Shown here: one piece after another, positions 45,083 to 60,548 of the stretch
Layout: each line of letters opens with the position of its first letter
Position numbering within the stretch: position 1 is the stretch's first letter
Source: Pseudoxanthomonas sp. X-1
GTDB lineage: Bacteria; Pseudomonadota; Gammaproteobacteria; Xanthomonadales; Xanthomonadaceae
Reading direction: 5' to 3'
DNA length: 64,000 bases
Assembly: GCF_020042665.1 (NCBI RefSeq)
Contig: NZ_CP083376.1
Span: 2,020,001-2,084,000 of the forward strand
Made by a program: the position numbers and the translations under genes
Notes under the pieces: generated by a model
The model's database searches: none
The model's input: the letters and a program-made list of their open reading frames with translations, nothing else
Told to the model about the DNA's origin: nothing

Positions 45083-46219
45083 TCACCGCGCCGGCGCGGG
45101 CTGGGTGGTGCGCGGGCGCGACACGCGCCGGCGCCAGGCCAGGTAGCGGGAGAAGCCCCACAGCACCGCGGCCAGGCAGGCCAGGGTGAGGAAGTAGCCG
45201 GCGGTGCCCAGGTCCAGCCTGCCCACCAGCAGCGCCGCGGCGTAGGTGAGCAGGATGCCGGCGGTGAAGACCTCCAGCGAATGGCGTCCCATCGAGGCGA
45301 ACACCTCGTGCAGCGCCTGCGCCGGGCGCGGCATCCGCCGATCGCGCAGCGCGGCGGACAGCCAGAAGTACGCGGCCAGCACCAGCGCCGCATGCGGCAG
45401 GCGCAGCAGGCCCAGCTGATGCTTGTCCCACCACCAGGCATCGCTCAGGCCGAGCTTGCGGTCGGCGACGAAGACCACCGTCGCCAGCGCCAGCGCGCCG
45501 AGCACCGCGACGGCGGCCGCGGGATGCTGCATCCAGCGCTCGAGCCGGTCCAGGACGCCCAGCCGCCCACACAGCAGGCCGCCCATGAAGCACAGCTGCC
45601 AGGCGAAGGGATTGAGCCCGTAGCCCTCGCCGTGCAGGCCCAGCGCCGCGCGCGCGGCCGGCAGCTGGCACAGCAGGTACAGGCCCAGGGTCACGGCGAA
45701 GGCCAGCGGCGCGGCGCGCTGGGCCAGCGGCACGAACAGGATCGCCACCAGCAGGTAGGCCACGTACAGCGACAGGATGTCCAGCAGCGGCGGGCTGTTG
45801 GCCAGCAGCAGGAAGGACAGGGCCGAGTCGTCCGGGCGCTGCACATGGTTGCTCAGGCCGAGGGCCTCCAGGCTGGAGGGCAGCATGATCGAGCAGATCG
45901 CCAGCAGCGCGACGAAGGCCAGCGCGTTGTACAGGTACAGGTGCCCGGCCCGGTGCGAGAGGCGCACGAAGCGCTGGGCGAAGGTCACGCCCGGGCGCGT
46001 ATGCAGGATCCCGATCAGCGCGCCGGAGACGAACAGGAACAGCTCGGCTGCCGAGGAATACCCCAGCATCGTCGGCGTGAACCATTCGCGCCCGGCATAG
46101 CCCAGCTTGCGCGCGAAGCTGGAGGTGTGGTCGAAGGCGATCACCAGCAGGCAGATGCCGCGGACGAAATCCAGTGCCTCGATCCGGCTGCCCGTGCGCG
46201 GGGCGACCGGCGCGCTCAA
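45083..46219 (-). CDS. OpgC-like membrane acyltransferase
   Basis: 378 residues with about ten hydrophobic segments. The N-terminus RIEALDFVRGICLLVIAFDH and EWFTPTMLGYSSAAELFLFV with SGALIG fit the OpgC domain (PF10129). OpgC proteins add succinyl groups to periplasmic beta-glucans in the inner membrane; many homologues are uncharacterised and may modify other polysaccharides. It is convergent with the VOC gene. Because the window also encodes a GH144-type glucanase, a link to beta-1,2-glucan is possible but not shown. Confidence 0.82.
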   Translation of the reverse strand: MSAPVAPRTGSRIEALDFVRGICLLVIAFDHTSSFARKLGYAGREWFTPTMLGYSSAAELFLFVSGALIGILHTRPGVTFAQRFVRLSHRAGHLYLYNALAFVALLAICSIMLPSSLEALGLSNHVQRPDDSALSFLLLANSPPLLDILSLYVAYLLVAILFVPLAQRAAPLAFAVTLGLYLLCQLPAARAALGLHGEGYGLNPFAWQLCFMGGLLCGRLGVLDRLERWMQHPAAAVAVLGALALATVVFVADRKLGLSDAWWWDKHQLGLLRLPHAALVLAAYFWLSAALRDRRMPRPAQALHEVFASMGRHSLEVFTAGILLTYAAALLVGRLDLGTAGYFLTLACLAAVLWGFSRYLAWRRRVSRPRTTQPAPAR

Positions 46220-46471
46220 ACCCGAGGCTCCGATGCGTCGGGCCAGACGCGCGGGCAGCCGTCATGGCGCCTGGGGCTGAACGGCTGGCAGCAAGGCAGG
46301 AGGGAACTCAACAGAAGCGAGGCCGACGGACGGCCGTGTGCGGACGTGGGGGTTCGCATGGGCAGGGGCAGCGGCGGGGGAGATCCGACCCTAACGCCTG
46401 TCATGTTCAGCATTCGTAAGTCGCCACACTTCGCCTGGGTGGACATCGCAGGCTGTGACACGCCGCTCGCG

Positions 46472-50001
<3,530 letters not shown>

Positions 50002-50096
50002 CACACCAAAGGCATACACGGATCGTAAACAGGTCACTATGCTGGCATGCAGTGCTCGCAGGGAGTCGAAGCTTGCGTATCGCTCAGGGGAATGTC

Positions 50097-50624
50097 GTGT
50101 CCATCCGTCGTGTGCTGCAGGCCGGGCTTCCGGGAACCGCCGCGTTGATGCTGTCCGCCTGCGGCAGCGTGGGCTGGCTGTTCGGCGGCCATGACACCCC
50201 GCCGGGCGAGGTCCCGGTGGAGCACTTCAGCTGCGAGTCCAAGGATCAGAGCCTGAAGTACTGCGACGTGGACACCTCCGCCGGCGTGCGCCTGACCCGG
50301 CAGGTGTCCAACATGCCTTGCATCAAGGGGCGTACCTGGGATTACGGCCGCTTCGGCGTGTGGGTCGACCACGGCTGCCGCGGCGAATTCATCAGCGGCA
50401 CCGGCGATGACGACGGCGGCGCCTTCGACCTCAAGCACAAGGTCCTGCGCTGCGAATCGCAGGACCAGCAGCGCCGCCGCTGCGACGGCCGGGTCACCAG
50501 CCCGCCGGCCACGTTGCTGCGCCAGCTCTCCGACACCCAGTGCGTGGAAGGCAGCACCTGGGGCTGGGACGAGCAGGGCGTGTGGGTCGACGGCGGCTGC
50601 CGCGGGCTGTTCCGCATCCGTTGA
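50097..50624 (+). CDS. DUF3011-like lipoprotein with two internal repeats
   Basis: 175 residues from a GTG start with AGGGGAA upstream; an earlier in-frame GTG (50052) is less likely. Lipobox LSAC (Cys22). Two copies of a roughly 65-residue unit each hold a Cys-x7-Cys pair and a WVDHGCRGEF / WVDGGCRGLF ending (about 42-102 and 118-175). The four Cys per repeat suggest disulfides in the periplasm. Function unknown; such domains are seen in Xanthomonadaceae surface proteins. Confidence 0.8.
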   Translation: MSIRRVLQAGLPGTAALMLSACGSVGWLFGGHDTPPGEVPVEHFSCESKDQSLKYCDVDTSAGVRLTRQVSNMPCIKGRTWDYGRFGVWVDHGCRGEFISGTGDDDGGAFDLKHKVLRCESQDQQRRRCDGRVTSPPATLLRQLSDTQCVEGSTWGWDEQGVWVDGGCRGLFRIR

Positions 50625-50656
50625 ACGCGCGCGGCGGGCTGCCACATCGGCGCGGG

Positions 50657-50662
50657 TAAAAT
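50657..50662 (+). promoter_or_regulatory. -10 element of mtnA, probably leaderless transcript
   Basis: TAAAAT lies six bases before the mtnA ATG (50669). There is no ribosome-binding site between them, so the mRNA probably begins at the start codon. Confidence 0.45.
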
Positions 50663-50668
50663 GCGCCG

Positions 50669-51724
50669 ATGAACGAGACCTTCGATTACGCCCGCTACGA
50701 CCGCATCCGTCCGCTGCTGTGGACCGGCGATGCCCTGCAACTGCTCGACCAGCGCAAGCTGCCCTTCGTGGTCGAACACCTGACCTGCGCCACCAGCGAC
50801 GAGGTCGCCGCCGCGATCCACGCCCTGGCCGTGCGCGGCGCGCCGGCGATCGGCATCGCCGCGGCCTGGGGCACGGTGCTGGCCGGGCGCGCCATCGAGG
50901 CCGCCGACGGCGCCGAGGCCGCGCTGAAGCTCGAACCGGCCCTGCAGCGCCTCAACGCCGCCCGCCCCACCGCGGTCAACCTGGCTTGGGCGCTGGCGCG
51001 CATGCGCCGCGCGCTGCAGCCGGCCGGCGCCGACTGGCGCGACGTGCTGGAGCGCGAGGCGCAGGCCATCGCCAGCGAGGACCTGGCCGCCAACCGCCAC
51101 ATGGGCGAGCTGGGCGCGGCGCTGATCGGCGAGGGCAGCGGCGTGCTGACCCACTGCAACACCGGCTCGCTGGCCACCGCCGGCTTCGGCACCGCGCTGG
51201 GCGTGATCCGCGCAGGCGTGGCGCAGGGCCGCATCGGCAAGGTCTTCGCCGACGAGACCCGGCCCTGGCAGCAGGGCGCGCGCCTGACGGTGTGGGAGCT
51301 GCAGCAGGACGGCATCGACGCCACGCTGATCGCCGACTCGGCCGCCTCGCACCTGATGAAGACCGGCGCGGTGCAATGGGTGGTGGTCGGCGCCGACCGC
51401 ATCTGCGCCAACGGCGATACCGCCAACAAGATCGGCACCTACCAGCTGGCCATCGCCGCGCGCCACCATGGCCTGAAGTTCATGGTGGTCGCGCCGTCCT
51501 CGACGGTCGACATGGACACGGCCAGCGGCGAGTTGATCGAGATCGAGGAACGCGATCCGGGCGAGCTGCACGGCATCGGCGGCGTGCGCACCGTGGCCGA
51601 GGGCATCAAGGCCTGGAACCCCGTGTTCGACGTCACCCCGGGCAGCCTGATCGATGCCATCGTCACCGAGAAGGGCGTGGTCGAGCAGCCCACCCCCGAG
51701 AAGATGCGCGCGGCCTTCGGCTGA
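50669..51724 (+). CDS. mtnA: S-methyl-5-thioribose-1-phosphate isomerase
   Basis: 351 residues. The catalytic Cys is in [15 protein letters not shown] and the Asp in [26 protein letters not shown] is the N-terminal signature. It converts methylthioribose 1-phosphate to methylthioribulose 1-phosphate in the methionine salvage pathway. No other mtn genes are adjacent. mtnA just before gyrA is a conserved arrangement in Xanthomonas relatives. Confidence 0.95.
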   Translation: MNETFDYARYDRIRPLLWTGDALQLLDQRKLPFVVEHLTCATSDEVAAAIHALAVRGAPAIGIAAAWGTVLAGRAIEAADGAEAALKLEPALQRLNAARPTAVNLAWALARMRRALQPAGADWRDVLEREAQAIASEDLAANRHMGELGAALIGEGSGVLTHCNTGSLATAGFGTALGVIRAGVAQGRIGKVFADETRPWQQGARLTVWELQQDGIDATLIADSAASHLMKTGAVQWVVVGADRICANGDTANKIGTYQLAIAARHHGLKFMVVAPSSTVDMDTASGELIEIEERDPGELHGIGGVRTVAEGIKAWNPVFDVTPGSLIDAIVTEKGVVEQPTPEKMRAAFG

Positions 51725-51964
51725 AGGCCCGGGGCAGGCGCGCCGCGCCCTGCTGTGCATCGTTTGCGGCCACGCCGCCGCAGGCCTTGCGCGGGGCCTT
51801 GTTCCACGCGCAAGTGATTGATTCTTGGCGCTTCCCGGCGCCCATCGCGGGCCGGGTGCGTGGTACAATTTCGCGGTTGAAAACCCCTCCGAAACCCGCT
51901 TGCCGCGCTCCTGGCGGCCAGGCCCGTTTCGGCCCGATGTAGCGAACACAAGCACGGACCTCGA

Positions 51965-54658
<2,694 letters not shown>

Positions 54659-54718
54659 GCGGGCGGAGCCGGTGACCAGGTCGCCGGCTCGCTGGTCCGC
54701 CAGCATGGACATCGCGAG

Positions 54719-54749
54719 CGGCCGCGCCCTGCACGGGCGTGGCCGTTTT
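54719..54749 (+). terminator. gyrA terminator
   Basis: CGGCCGCGCCC / GGGCGTGGCCG, an 11-bp stem with one G-T pair and a five-base loop, followed by TTTTC. Confidence 0.75.
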
Positions 54750-54754
54750 CGTTC

Positions 54755-54985
54755 TGTGGGAGCTGGCTTCCATGGCGTCCCGGGGGCAATGACGATGTGC
54801 GGTGTCGGTAGAGCTCCATCGCCGCCATGGCGGCTCCCAGCTGCATCTTTGCCACCGGCATGTGTCCTCGGGCGGCGCGATGGGCATCCTGCAGCGCGAT
54901 GGCCCTGTGCGCGCAGGATGCACCGCACAAGCACCGCCGCCCTCGCTCCTGGCCTGGTGGGAGCCGCCATGGCGGCGATGAGGCT
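54755..54985. repeat. cluster of REP copies, GTGGGAGCC family
   Basis: A degenerate copy begins at 54755 (TGTGGGAGCTGGC), an inverted copy ends at 54840 (CCATGGCGGCTCCCAG), and a forward copy starts at 54956 (GGTGGGAGCCGCCATGG). The spacing suggests decayed pairs. Confidence 0.75.
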
Positions 54986-55095
54986 TTCCCCGTAGCCCTT
55001 CCTCCCCATTGCCCGGAAAGCCCGCAGCGGCCCTCCAGCCTCCATCCGCGCCCTCTATACTCCCGCGCAAAACCGGTTGAGGAGAGTGGCGTTTC

Positions 55096-58000
55096 ATGGA
55101 GAGCATCCAGGATCAGGGCGCGCTGTCGCCACACCGCGCCACCGCGCAGGACGCGCCTTCCTCGACCCGCACGCGGCCCGCGCGCCCCGCCTGGCGCGCG
55201 GCCCTGCTGGCCGGTGCGCTGGCGCTGCTGGCCCTGACCGGCTGCGATCGCAACAAGACCGGCGACCTGCCGGCCGTCTCCGGCGAAGCGGTGCAGGCGC
55301 AGAAGGCCAAGTCCGTCGCCGGCTTCGGCCTGGTCAACGCCTATCCCGACCAGCACGAGGGCCAGGTCGCCATCGCCCTGGAATTCAGCCAGCCGCTGGT
55401 CGAGTCGCAGGACTTCGACCGGCTCCTCCACGTCAGCGACGACAAGGGCGCCGTGGTCAGCGGCAGCTGGGTGCTGGACAAGGAGGCCAGCATCCTGCGC
55501 TTCCCCTCGGTGGAAGCCGCGCGCGACTACACGGTCAAGGTCGATGCGGGCCTGCTGGCCGCGGCCGGCGGCCGCCTGGGCAAGGCGGTCGAGCAGGTCG
55601 TGCACACCGGCCAGATCGAACCGGCCGTGGCCTTCGCCTCGCAGGGCAGCGTGCTGCCGGCCAAGGACACCCGCGGCCTGCCGGTGGTGTCGATCAACGT
55701 GCCGGAAGTGGACGTGGAGTTCCTGCGCGTGCGCGAGTCCGAGCTGCCGCGCTTCTTCGCCCAGTACCAGCGCGGCGGCAGCCGCGGCGCCTGGGCGCTG
55801 GACGAGGACTACAGCGAGAACAAGCCGCTGGGCGAACTGGCCGACTCGGTCTACCTCAACCGCTTCGTGCTGGGCGGCAAGCCCAACGAGCGCATGGTCA
55901 GCTACCTGCCGGTCCAGGACATCAAGCAGCTGCAGGAGCCGGGCCTCTATTTCGCCGTGATGAAGCGCGTCGGGCGCTATTCGGACCAGCTGCAGACCGC
56001 GTTCTTCAGCGTCAGCGACCTGGGGCTGCACGCGCGCGCCTACAAGGACACGCTGTTCGTCCATACCGCCTCGCTGGCCGACGGCGGCGCCGTCGGTGGC
56101 GCCCAGCTGCGGGTGCTCAACGCCAAGGGCGAGACCGTGCTCAAGGGCGAGACCGACGGCAACGGCAACGCGCTGCTCAAGTACACCCTCGACGCCGGCC
56201 AGGTGCTGGTGGCCAGCCGCGGCAAGGACGTCACTCTGCTGCCGTTCAACCAGCCGGCACTGGACCTGTCCGAGTTCGCGGTGGCCGGGCGCGAGCAGGC
56301 CTGGTTCGACGTGTTCGCCTGGTCCGGCCGCGACCTCTATCGCCCCGGCGAGATGGTGCGCGTGTCGGCGCTGCTGCGCGACTTCGACGGCAAGCCGGTC
56401 AAGGCCGGGCAGCCGCTGTACCTGCGTCTGAAGCAGCCCGACGGCAAGATCTTCCGCGAGACCCGGCTGACGCCGGGCGAGCAGGGCTATTTCGCCTTCG
56501 AGCAGGCCATCCCGGTGGAGGCGCCGACCGGGCGCTGGCAGGTGGAGTTCCGTACCGATCCGGCCAGCCAGCAGGCGGTGCAGGGCATGACCCTGCGCAT
56601 CGAGGAGTTCCTGCCCGAGCGCATGAAGCTGGACCTGTCCGCGCCGGAGATCCTCAAGCCCGGCCAGGGCCTGGACCTGAAGGCCGACGCCGCCTACCTG
56701 TACGGCGCACCGGCCGACGGCAACCGCTTCACCGCCAAGCTGGCCGTGGCGGTGGAGCAGCATCCGCTGGAGAAGCTGCCGGGGTGGTTCTTCGGTGACG
56801 CCACGGTGCAGCTGCCCAAGGAGGCCAAGGATGTGGTCGATGCCACGTTCGACGCCAAGGGCCATTACGAGGAGACGCTGTCGTTGCCCGATGAGGTCAA
56901 GCCGGTCACGCCGGTGGCGGCCATCGTCACCGGCAGCGTGTACGAAACCGGCGGGCGCACGGTCAACCGCTCGCTCAAGCGCGTGCTGTGGCCGGCCGAG
57001 GTGCTGGTCGGCGTGCGGCCGCTGTTCGACGACAAGGAGGGCTCGGCCGCCAACGGCACGGCGGGCTTCGAGATCGCCCGCTTCAACGCCGCCGGCGCGC
57101 GCCAGCCCGGCAAGGGCCTGAAGGTCACCCTGGTGCGCGAGCGCCGCGACTACCACTGGACCCACAACGAGGACACCGGCTGGTCGTTCGACTACACCCA
57201 GCGCTTCGAGAATGTCGACACCAAGACCGTCGATGCCGGCGGCGACGCCGTGCGCGTGGATTTCCCGGTGGAGTGGGGTGGCTACCGGCTGGAGGTGTTC
57301 GACCCGGCCACCGGGCTGACTGCGCGCTATCCGTTCACCGCCGGCTGGAGCTGGAGCGACGACAACCGCGGCCTGGACGCGCGCCCGGACAAGGTCAAGC
57401 TGTCGCTGGACAAGACCGGCTACCGCGCCGGCGACACGCTGAAGGTCACCGTGACCCCGCCGCACGCCGGCAAGGGCGTGCTGATGGTCGAGTCCGACCA
57501 CATGCTCTACGTCAAGGACATCGAGGTGAAGGCCGGCAGCGTGTTCGAGATCCCGGTCACCCAGGACTGGGAGCGGCACGACGTCTACGTCACCGCGCTG
57601 GTGTTCCGCGGCGGCAGCGCGCCGTCCAAGATCACGCCCGCGCGTGCGGTGGGTGTGGCGCACGTGCCGATGGATCGCGGCGCAAGGCGCGTGGCCGTGG
57701 GCCTGAAGGCGCCCGAGCAGATGAAGCCCGGCCAGGACCTGGCGGTGACCGTCAGCGTGCCGCAGCTGGCCGGCAAGGACGCGCACGTCACGGTCTCGGC
57801 GGTGGACGTGGGCATCCTCAACATCACCCGCTACCCGGTGCCCGACGCCACCACGCACTTCTTCGCCCAGCGCCGCCTGGGCGTGGACAGCTACGACGTC
57901 TACGGCCGCGTGATCGAGAGCTACGAGGGCGACACGGCCAAGCTGCGCTTCGGTGGCGACATGGCCCTGGGCGCCTTGCCGCAGGCGCGGCGTCCGACCG

Positions 58001-60090
58001 CCAAGGTACAGACCGTGGACCTGTTCGCCGGCCCGGTGAAGCTGGACGCCAAGGGCAACGCGCGCGTGCTGCTGAAGGTGCCGGACTTCAACGGCACCCT
58101 GCGCGTGTCGGCGCTGGTGTATTCGGACAGCCAGTACGGCAGCCGCGACACCCAGACCCTGGTGCGCGCGCCGGTGGTGGCCGAGGCCAGCATGCCGCGC
58201 GTGCTGGCGCCGGGTGACCGCAGCATGGTCACCCTGGACGTGCAGAACTTCACCGGCAGGCCGGGCACGTTCAAGGTGCAGGTGGACGGCAACGGGCCGC
58301 TGGCCATCGGCGAGGGCAGCCGCAGCGTGTCGCTGGCCGATGGCGCCAAGACCACGCTGAGCTTCCCGCTGCAGGCGCGCGAGGGCTATACGACCGCGCA
58401 GGTGCGCGTGCGCGTGGACGGCGCGGCCGACGGCTTCAAGGTCGACCGCAGCTTCGACCTGCCGGTGCGCGCAGGCTGGCCCGGCGTGACCCGCACCGAG
58501 AGCCGGGTGATCGATCCGCTGGCGCCGGTGACGATGGGCGCGGGCTTCGCCGATGGGCTGATGCCCGATTCGGTGCGCGCGCGCATGGTGGTCAGCGCGC
58601 TGCCGCCGATTCCCTTCGCCGCCGCGCTGGAGGACCTGCTCAAGTATCCCTACGGCTGCATCGAGCAGACCACCAGCAAGGGCTACGCCGCCCTGGTGAT
58701 GGACCAGGCCACGGCCGACCTGCTGGGCACCAAGGGGCTGGACCCGGTCAAGCGCCGTGAGCGCATGGAGGGCGCCTTCGCCCGCATCGCCTCGATGCAG
58801 GTGGCCAACGGCAACTTCTCGATGTGGGGCGACGACGGCGACGTGGTGCCGTATATCACGCCCTACGTGGCCGACTTCCTGCTCGACGCGCGCGAGGGCG
58901 GCTTCGCCGTGCCCGACACGGTGCTGCAGAAGGCGTTGAACCGCCTCAGCGAGGACCTGCTGTCCGGCGGCAACCAGTTCTATGGCTCCAACTTCCGCGA
59001 CCACCTGCGCTTCGCCAACCAGGCCTATGCCGGCTACGTGCTGGCGCGCGTGGGCCGCGCGCCGCTGGGCACGCTGCGGGCGCTGTACGACAACGACCGG
59101 GGCAAGTCGATGACCGGCCTGCCGCTGGTCCAGCTGGGGCTGGCGCTGTCGCTGCAGGGCGACACCAAGCGCGGCGCGCGCGCCATCGCGCTGGGCTTCG
59201 ACAAGACCGGCGATCGGCCGGAGTGGCTGGGCGACTACGGCACCCGGCTGCGCGACGACGCCCTGATGCTGGCGCTGGTGCGCGAGCGCAAGCTGTCCAG
59301 ACCCGAGTACGACGCGCGCGTGATCTCGCTGGGCCGCGAGCTGGACGAGCGTCGCAAGGCGCGCTGGTTCTACCTGAGCACGCAGGAACAGGTCGCCATC
59401 GCGCGGCTGGGCAAGTCGCTGCTGGGCGATGCCCAGGCCAAGACGCTCGGCGGCACCTGGTCGGCCGATGGCGCCAGCGAGACGGTGCAGGACCTGCGCC
59501 TGTTCGCGCGCACGTTCGACATGGCCACCCTGGCCAAGGGCGTGAGCTTCGCCCCGCAGGGCCAGCCGCCGCTGTACGCCAGCCTGGAGATCGCCGGCGT
59601 ACCGCGCACCGCGCCGGCCGAGGACAAGTCGAAGATCGGCGTCACCCGGCGCTACTACGCCACCGATGGCAGCGAGTGGAAGGGCGGCACGCTGAAGGAG
59701 GGCGAGGCGCTGATCGTGGGCCTGCGCATCACCGCCGACACCGAAGTGCCCGACGCGCTGCTCACCGACCTGCTGCCGGCGGGGCTGGAGATCGAGAACT
59801 TCAACCTGTCCGACGCCAAGCAGTGGGCCGACGTGGTGGTCGATGGCATCACCCTCACCGAGCGCGGCGATGCGGCCGAGGTCAAGCACGAGGAGTTCCG
59901 CGACGACCGCTACGTGGCCGCCTTGCGCCTGGGGCGCGGCGGCAGCGGCGCCAAGGTGTTCTACCTGGTCCGCGCCGTCACGCCCGGCACCTACACCGTG
60001 CCGCCGCCGCTGGTGGAGGACATGTACCGCCCCGACATCCGCGGCGTCGGCACCTCCACTCCGACCACGATCACGGTGGTGCAGCCGTGA
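55096..60090 (+). CDS. bacterial alpha-2-macroglobulin lipoprotein (YfhM-like)
   Basis: 1664 residues, close to E. coli YfhM (1653). Lipobox LTGC (Cys50) follows an unusually long 33-residue N-terminal region before the hydrophobic signal. MG domains fill the first two-thirds (ending near VTVSAVDVGILNITRYPVPD). The thioester motif is CIEQ at 1188-1191 within YPYGCIEQTTSKGYAAL. After thioester cleavage by an attacking protease the protein traps it, protecting the cell envelope. The common partner PBP1C (pbpC) follows after one small gene. Confidence 0.94.
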   Translation: MESIQDQGALSPHRATAQDAPSSTRTRPARPAWRAALLAGALALLALTGCDRNKTGDLPAVSGEAVQAQKAKSVAGFGLVNAYPDQHEGQVAIALEFSQPLVESQDFDRLLHVSDDKGAVVSGSWVLDKEASILRFPSVEAARDYTVKVDAGLLAAAGGRLGKAVEQVVHTGQIEPAVAFASQGSVLPAKDTRGLPVVSINVPEVDVEFLRVRESELPRFFAQYQRGGSRGAWALDEDYSENKPLGELADSVYLNRFVLGGKPNERMVSYLPVQDIKQLQEPGLYFAVMKRVGRYSDQLQTAFFSVSDLGLHARAYKDTLFVHTASLADGGAVGGAQLRVLNAKGETVLKGETDGNGNALLKYTLDAGQVLVASRGKDVTLLPFNQPALDLSEFAVAGREQAWFDVFAWSGRDLYRPGEMVRVSALLRDFDGKPVKAGQPLYLRLKQPDGKIFRETRLTPGEQGYFAFEQAIPVEAPTGRWQVEFRTDPASQQAVQGMTLRIEEFLPERMKLDLSAPEILKPGQGLDLKADAAYLYGAPADGNRFTAKLAVAVEQHPLEKLPGWFFGDATVQLPKEAKDVVDATFDAKGHYEETLSLPDEVKPVTPVAAIVTGSVYETGGRTVNRSLKRVLWPAEVLVGVRPLFDDKEGSAANGTAGFEIARFNAAGARQPGKGLKVTLVRERRDYHWTHNEDTGWSFDYTQRFENVDTKTVDAGGDAVRVDFPVEWGGYRLEVFDPATGLTARYPFTAGWSWSDDNRGLDARPDKVKLSLDKTGYRAGDTLKVTVTPPHAGKGVLMVESDHMLYVKDIEVKAGSVFEIPVTQDWERHDVYVTALVFRGGSAPSKITPARAVGVAHVPMDRGARRVAVGLKAPEQMKPGQDLAVTVSVPQLAGKDAHVTVSAVDVGILNITRYPVPDATTHFFAQRRLGVDSYDVYGRVIESYEGDTAKLRFGGDMALGALPQARRPTAKVQTVDLFAGPVKLDAKGNARVLLKVPDFNGTLRVSALVYSDSQYGSRDTQTLVRAPVVAEASMPRVLAPGDRSMVTLDVQNFTGRPGTFKVQVDGNGPLAIGEGSRSVSLADGAKTTLSFPLQAREGYTTAQVRVRVDGAADGFKVDRSFDLPVRAGWPGVTRTESRVIDPLAPVTMGAGFADGLMPDSVRARMVVSALPPIPFAAALEDLLKYPYGCIEQTTSKGYAALVMDQATADLLGTKGLDPVKRRERMEGAFARIASMQVANGNFSMWGDDGDVVPYITPYVADFLLDAREGGFAVPDTVLQKALNRLSEDLLSGGNQFYGSNFRDHLRFANQAYAGYVLARVGRAPLGTLRALYDNDRGKSMTGLPLVQLGLALSLQGDTKRGARAIALGFDKTGDRPEWLGDYGTRLRDDALMLALVRERKLSRPEYDARVISLGRELDERRKARWFYLSTQEQVAIARLGKSLLGDAQAKTLGGTWSADGASETVQDLRLFARTFDMATLAKGVSFAPQGQPPLYASLEIAGVPRTAPAEDKSKIGVTRRYYATDGSEWKGGTLKEGEALIVGLRITADTEVPDALLTDLLPAGLEIENFNLSDAKQWADVVVDGITLTERGDAAEVKHEEFRDDRYVAALRLGRGGSGAKVFYLVRAVTPGTYTVPPPLVEDMYRPDIRGVGTSTPTTITVVQP

Positions 60091-60113
60091 CCGCCGTCGG
60101 CTAGGAAAAAAAT

Positions 60114-60491
60114 ATGCCGGGTGTCCGGAGATGCACTGTGAGATGGCGTGGCCGAGTCCTTTGGGTGGGCGTGGCGATTACTGCGCTTGCGAGTGCCATT
60201 TCCGTTGCCACAGCGACGGTCGGTGTTGGAACTGTCGTTGCCACTGCTTCGGAGTCCGAACTTAGCGAGATGCAGTGCCTTGAAGTCGCGCGTCAGTACG
60301 CGGTACGAGAAATGGGCTATGAAATAGGGGCCTTCGAACTCGACTACATGGGCATAAGTGCTGGTCGTGCAGTGATCTGGATATGGAAGCCGAGCAAGAA
60401 GGCTCCGCCGTTTGTCGATGGTGACGGTAGCCGCCAAGTGCAGATCAATTTGAAAACCGGGGTCATCGAACGCGTCCTGTATGGCCAGTAG
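60114..60491 (+). CDS. small exported protein of lower GC, unknown; possibly NTF2-fold immunity-like
   Basis: 125 residues from ATG 60114; a GTG at 60138 with GGAG upstream is an equal alternative. An N-terminal membrane or signal segment (RVLWVGVAITALASAISVAT) precedes a small domain: ECLEVARQYAVREMGYEIGA-like text, then AVIWIWKPSKK and SRQVQINLKTGVIERVLYGQ. The pattern 'VQINLKTGVIERVLYG' recalls NTF2-fold immunity proteins, but this is a weak likeness. Base composition is clearly lower in GC (about half in places) than the neighbours. It sits between two genes that usually adjoin, pointing to insertion. Confidence 0.65.
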   Translation: MPGVRRCTVRWRGRVLWVGVAITALASAISVATATVGVGTVVATASESELSEMQCLEVARQYAVREMGYEIGAFELDYMGISAGRAVIWIWKPSKKAPPFVDGDGSRQVQINLKTGVIERVLYGQ

Positions 60492-60548
60492 ATGGGACGC
60501 GCAATGTCGTTGTGTCCCTGCGCTCCATAAGCCCTATTGTTGTTTTCG

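Larger units (their letters stand above)
54659..55095. other. intergenic region rich in REP copies
   Basis: Contains the gyrA terminator and at least three GTGGGAGCC-family copies (54755-54780, partial; 54811-54840; 54956-54984). TATACT at 55056-55061 may be the -10 of the alpha-2-macroglobulin gene. No gene was seen. Confidence 0.6.

Noticed and set aside
50621..50662. TTGAAC (50621) as -35 partner of the mtnA -10
   Set aside because: The spacing of about 30 bp is too long for a sigma-70 promoter.
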